Positions 5,187 to 7,490 of a DNA stretch of 7,490 bases are shown piece after piece (position 1 is the stretch's first letter; each line of letters opens with the position of its first letter). The notes beneath the pieces are model-generated. The model had not been told where the DNA came from and ran no database searches. It was given only the letters and a program-made list of their open reading frames with translations. Position numbers and translations under genes: made by a program. The stretch is from Rhodanobacter sp. GTDB taxonomy: Bacteria > Pseudomonadota > Gammaproteobacteria > Xanthomonadales > Rhodanobacteraceae. The stretch lies in assembly GCA_026193555.1 (NCBI GenBank), contig JAPHUU010000392.1, forward strand, positions 1-7,490, in the 5' to 3' direction.

Positions 5187-6202
5187 ACGCCCCCCGATCC
5201 GGCCCGCTCACCCTGCATGTCGCGATCGAGAATTTCCCGCTGCGGGCACCTTTCAGCATCACCGGCAGCACGATGTTCGACACCGACGTGGTGGTGGTCA
5301 CGCTGAGCAAGGACGGTCATTCGGGTCGCGGTGAGGCGTCCGGCGTCGACTACTGCGCTGAGGACGCACCCGGCATGGTCAGGCAGATCGAGGCCGTGCG
5401 CGCCTCGATCGAGCAGGGACTTGATCGTGACTCGCTGCAGCGACTGTTGCCCGCAGGCGGTGCGCGCAATGCCGTCGATTGTGCGATGTGGGATCTTGAA
5501 GCAAGGCTTTTCGGCCGCGCTGCGTGGCAGATCGCCGGGCTCGAACCGCCGAAGTCATTGCTGACCACGTTCACCGTGGGCGCGAATGAGCCTGACAAGA
5601 TGGCTGCCGACGCGCATGCCTACAGGCAGGCCAGGGCGATCAAGATGAAGTTGACTGGCCAGGCCGCGGATGCCGAGCGGGTGCGTGCCGTACGGGCGGC
5701 GCGGCCGGATGTATGGCTGTGCGTCGATGCGAACCAGGGGTTTGTTCCCGACTCGCTGGCCAGCCTCATGCCCGTGCTGCTCGATGCGCGCGTGCAACTG
5801 ATCGAACAACCCTTTCCGGTGGGCCAGGAAGAACGGATGGATGGCCTGAGTTCGCCCATCCCCTTCGCGGCCGATGAAAGTGCCCAGGGGCTGGACGATT
5901 TGCCGAAGCTCGTGGGGCGATTCCAGGTCGTCAACATCAAGCTCGACAAATGCGGTGGCCTCACCGAAGGCCTGCTGATGGCGCGTCAGGCGCGCCAGCT
6001 CGGCTTCGAAGTGATGGTCGGGAACATGGTCGGTTCTTCGCTGGCGATGGCCCCGGCCTTTCTCGTGGGCCAGTTGTGCTCCGTTGTGGACCTCGACGGT
6101 CCGCTGTTCCTGAGCAGGGATCGGTCAAATCCCGTCGTTTATCAGGACGGCAAGGCCTCGTGCCCGGATGCGTTATGGGGTGGGACGCAGCGCACAAGGT
6201 GA
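5183..6202 (+). CDS. dgcA: enolase-superfamily N-acetyl-D-glutamate racemase DgcA (dipeptide-epimerase-like)
   Basis: This encodes 339 residues. The N-terminal capping domain (to about 110) precedes a TIM-barrel with the full catalytic set of the muconate-lactonising / Ala-Glu epimerase subgroup: KMK at 154-156, metal ligands Asp182 (VDAN), Glu208 (EQP) and Asp231 (DES), and the opposite lysine in NIKLDKCGG (Lys253 or Lys256). Two facing lysines are what a 1,1-proton-transfer racemase needs. Paired with dgcN, the likely reaction is N-acetyl-D-glutamate to N-acetyl-L-glutamate, which a deacetylase not present here would turn into L-glutamate. Older annotation would call it an L-Ala-D/L-Glu epimerase acting on murein peptides, and that remains the main alternative. 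Its start overlaps the dgcN stop by four bases, and no separate ribosome binding site is evident. Confidence 0.85.
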   Translation: MNAPRSGPLTLHVAIENFPLRAPFSITGSTMFDTDVVVVTLSKDGHSGRGEASGVDYCAEDAPGMVRQIEAVRASIEQGLDRDSLQRLLPAGGARNAVDCAMWDLEARLFGRAAWQIAGLEPPKSLLTTFTVGANEPDKMAADAHAYRQARAIKMKLTGQAADAERVRAVRAARPDVWLCVDANQGFVPDSLASLMPVLLDARVQLIEQPFPVGQEERMDGLSSPIPFAADESAQGLDDLPKLVGRFQVVNIKLDKCGGLTEGLLMARQARQLGFEVMVGNMVGSSLAMAPAFLVGQLCSVVDLDGPLFLSRDRSNPVVYQDGKASCPDALWGGTQRTR

Positions 6203-6204
6203 CA

Positions 6205-6232
6205 GAGGTGATGACTGCGTGTTCATTGCCTC
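6205..6232 (+). terminator. weak stem-loop just after dgcA
   Basis: GAGGTGATGA (6205-6214) can pair with TCATTGCCTC (6223-6232) through eight Watson-Crick and two G-U pairs around an 8-base loop. It starts two bases after the dgcA stop. No T-run follows, only a moderately T-rich stretch at 6241-6250, so termination is uncertain. Confidence 0.3.
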
Positions 6233-6264
6233 GGTGACCCGTTCTTCGTTCCTGGGTCGCGACG

Positions 6265-6287
6265 AAATTGGCCCTGACATCTTTTCC
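6265..6287 (+). repeat. family B fragment (right arm)
   Basis: AAATTGGCCCTGACATCTTT and the bases after it match the B right arm and flank at 2010-2032 (AAATTGTCCCTGACACCTGT) with only three substitutions in 23 bases. No left arm is visible. The bases just before it (GTTCCTGGGTC at 6248-6258) also recall the A-to-B joint, so this may be another decayed A-B unit between dgcA and the next gene. Confidence 0.6.
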
Positions 6288-6373
6288 ATCCCCTTTTCGA
6301 TCTCCCCATCAGCGGCTCGGACGAGCGGCTGCACACGCGCTACCCTCGTACGCTGCTTCCACGGTAGCCGCCC

Positions 6374-6931
6374 ATGTCCATCGTTATCACCCCCTTCGCC
6401 CGCGCCCGGCTGTTTCCCCGCGAGTCGCACCGCAACACCATCCAGGACTGCACCGCCGAGGCATTCGAGCGACGCTTGAATGAAGAAACGCCGCTGGAGG
6501 TGCTGCAGGGCTACGCGCCATTCTGCCGCCTGCACGTGCACCGCAACTGGACGTCCACCCGCTGCATGGCCGTGCCCATTACCGAGGCCAACCGTCACCT
6601 GCTGCGCTCGGCCTACGAGGCCCGCGCGAAAGACGAACTCCCGGTGCTGGTGCGCTGGTTCGAGGGCGTGGATCCGCCCGTCGCCCACTACCTCCTGCCC
6701 ATCCTCTACCACCGCGACCAGCTGGCCAGGGAAGGTTCACCCATCGACGCCGACTGGGGCGTGGTTGGTTGCCTCTACACCGCCGAACCGGAAGAAATCC
6801 CCATGGTGCCGATCACCATGCTGCGCAACGCGCTGGGCGTGGAGGAAGGCGGCTCCGGCATGCCGCTGGACCGCGAGGCCTACCGGCGCAGCGTGGCGTT
6901 CTGGGAGGTGCATGCGAACTGGCGAGGGTGA
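6374..6931 (+). CDS. DUF3228 family protein, function unknown
   Basis: This encodes 185 residues. The opening (MSIVITPFARARLFPRESHR, then NTIQDCTAEAFERRLNEETP) and the internal ARWFEG-like stretch (LVRWFEGVDPPVAHYLLPIL) with the late DWGVVGCLYTAEPEEIPMVP segment fit the DUF3228 family as I remember it; the length also fits. There is no signal peptide or membrane segment, so it is probably cytoplasmic. No catalytic motif can be named, though conserved-looking His, Asp and Glu residues are frequent. The ATG at 6374 has no good ribosome binding site. It stands alone, facing the GYD gene with 25 bp between the stops. GC-rich third positions agree with a resident gene. Confidence 0.75.
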   Translation: MSIVITPFARARLFPRESHRNTIQDCTAEAFERRLNEETPLEVLQGYAPFCRLHVHRNWTSTRCMAVPITEANRHLLRSAYEARAKDELPVLVRWFEGVDPPVAHYLLPILYHRDQLAREGSPIDADWGVVGCLYTAEPEEIPMVPITMLRNALGVEEGGSGMPLDREAYRRSVAFWEVHANWRG

Positions 6932-6956
6932 GCGCGATCCGCAAGGCGGCATCAAG

Positions 6957-7250
6957 TCACGGCAGCTTCGCGAGAATCTGATTCATCTCGCTGGAAGGGT
7001 ATGCCCGCATCGACTGCGAACGGACCATGCCTTGCATGGCGACGGCCAGGTTGAATGCTGCCAGGGCCTGCTCGTCTTCGGACTCGATCACGCAGACCAG
7101 GTCGTACTCGCCCATGGTCCAGAAGATCTCCCGCATGTTGACGCCGTGCTTCTCTGCCAGCGCCTTGGCGGCGGTGGCCCGTTTGGTGGTGTCCTTGGCC
7201 GCCTGGACTCCTTGATCGGTGAATTTCATCAAACCGATATAAGTGAACAT
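6957..7250 (-). CDS. GYD-domain protein
   Basis: This encodes 97 residues, the usual length of a single-domain GYD protein. MFTYIGLMKFTDQGVQAAKD is the typical first strand and helix. KALAEKHGVNMREIFWTMGEYD (residues 29-50) holds the signature GEYD, and LVCVIESEDEQALAAFNLAV follows as the next strand and helix. The fold is ferredoxin-like (dimeric alpha-beta barrel); the cellular role of the family is unknown. AAGGAG (7257-7262, minus strand) sits six bases before the ATG at 7250. A longer frame from 7337 would add a Pro/Arg-rich leader and is rejected. It converges with the DUF3228 gene, and no terminator is visible in the 25-bp gap. Confidence 0.85.
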   Translation of the reverse strand: MFTYIGLMKFTDQGVQAAKDTTKRATAAKALAEKHGVNMREIFWTMGEYDLVCVIESEDEQALAAFNLAVAMQGMVRSQSMRAYPSSEMNQILAKLP

Positions 7251-7433
7251 GTTGCTCTCCTTGATGGATCGGCAGGGACGAGGTGGTTCGTGTGCCGGGG
7301 TGGCGAGGCGTGGTGCCATCTGCAGGGGCGCGTTCATTCATGCATCGACGTGCTCCCGGGTGTGGCTGGGAGGGAACACTGCGTCGGCTCCCATGTTCCC
7401 GTTGAAGGGCGGCGCGATGCGTCGCCCCTCCCC
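7251..7433. other. intergenic region between divergent GYD and VOC-like genes
   Basis: This is about 183 bp with no supported gene, repeat or hairpin of note. It should hold the promoters of the two divergent genes, but no hexamer pair is convincing on either strand. Confidence 0.4.
7257..7262 (-). promoter_or_regulatory. ribosome binding site AAGGAG deciding the GYD start
   Basis: Read on the minus strand, AAGGAG lies six bases before the ATG at 7250-7248. It falls inside the extended frame starting at 7337, which argues strongly for the shorter 97-residue protein. Confidence 0.75.
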
Positions 7434-7490
7434 ATGAACGCGGTGTCGTCGCCGGAAATCCAGCCGATGAATACGCCATGCTGGGTTGAA
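7434..7490 (+). CDS. N-terminus of a probable VOC (glyoxalase/bleomycin-resistance-like) protein, cut by the window edge
   Basis: The ATG at 7434 opens a frame that is still open at the last base and gives MNAVSSPEIQPMNTPCWVE. The TPCWVE segment resembles the first strand of VOC-superfamily proteins, which commonly begin with 'GTPCWVEL.TPD'. Only 19 codons are visible, so the assignment is a guess from one motif. No clear ribosome binding site precedes the ATG; a second ATG at 7467 is a possible alternative start. Confidence 0.45.
   Translation, partial: MNAVSSPEIQPMNTPCWVE

Noticed and set aside
6173..6712. Minus-strand frame (179 codons) opposite the DUF3228 gene
   Set aside because: It spans the dgcA end, the intergenic repeat fragment and part of DUF3228, and shows no family features.
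7334..7490. Minus-strand open frame ending at 7334 and running in from the right edge
   Set aside because: It shares third-codon positions with the plus frame, so base composition cannot decide. Its last third looks random, while the plus frame shows a VOC-like TPCWVE start. Kept only as an alternative.
1..7490. CRISPR array, tRNA, rRNA, insertion sequence or RAYT transposase
   Set aside because: The repeats are palindromic, irregularly spaced and of three unrelated families, unlike CRISPR. No cloverleaf, rRNA stretch, transposase motif or IS-type terminal repeats were seen on either strand. Any enzyme moving the repeats must lie outside the window.

Overview
The window looks like a piece of a high-GC gammaproteobacterial chromosome, most likely a Rhodanobacteraceae/Xanthomonadales-type organism. 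This rests on the GC-rich codon third positions of most genes, the gene families present, and the dense scatter of short palindromic intergenic repeats. The genus is inference; there is no rRNA or marker gene to fix it.

Left part (1-3132): a probable gene end at the left edge, a small minus-strand HMA-fold-like protein with a cysteine-rich tail (238-477), a secreted seven-repeat YncE-type beta-propeller (842-1849, TTG start), a secreted alpha/beta-hydrolase-like protein with foreign base composition (2064-2750), and a small helical orphan (2847-3116). The spaces between them carry three families of REP/REPIN-like inverted repeats, named here A (arms GAACGGGGTCAGGTTCACTT / AAGTGAAGCTGACCCCGTTC), B (GTGTCAGGGACAATTT / AAATTGTCCCTGACAC) and C (AAAGGGGACGGAGG / CCTCCGTCCCCTTT). 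Intact, half and decayed copies occur. In three places a repeat runs into the end of an open reading frame and supplies its last residues and stop codon.

Middle (3235-6202): an aspartate/glutamate-racemase family protein, then a translationally coupled pair (ATGA overlap) recognised as dgcN (DUF1611 N-acetyltransferase) and dgcA (enolase-superfamily N-acetyl-D-glutamate racemase). Together they would convert D-glutamate to N-acetyl-D-glutamate and then N-acetyl-L-glutamate. The racemase suggests a small D-amino-acid (D-Glu/D-Asp) metabolism island, although 221 bp containing decayed repeats separates it from dgcN.

Right part (6374-7490): a DUF3228-type protein, a convergent GYD-domain protein on the minus strand, and the first codons of what looks like a VOC/glyoxalase-like protein running off the right edge. 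No tRNA, rRNA, CRISPR array, insertion sequence or transposase gene was found. The most unusual content is the repeat system: its composite A-B and B-C units, its paired placement around two genes, and its capture of gene ends.
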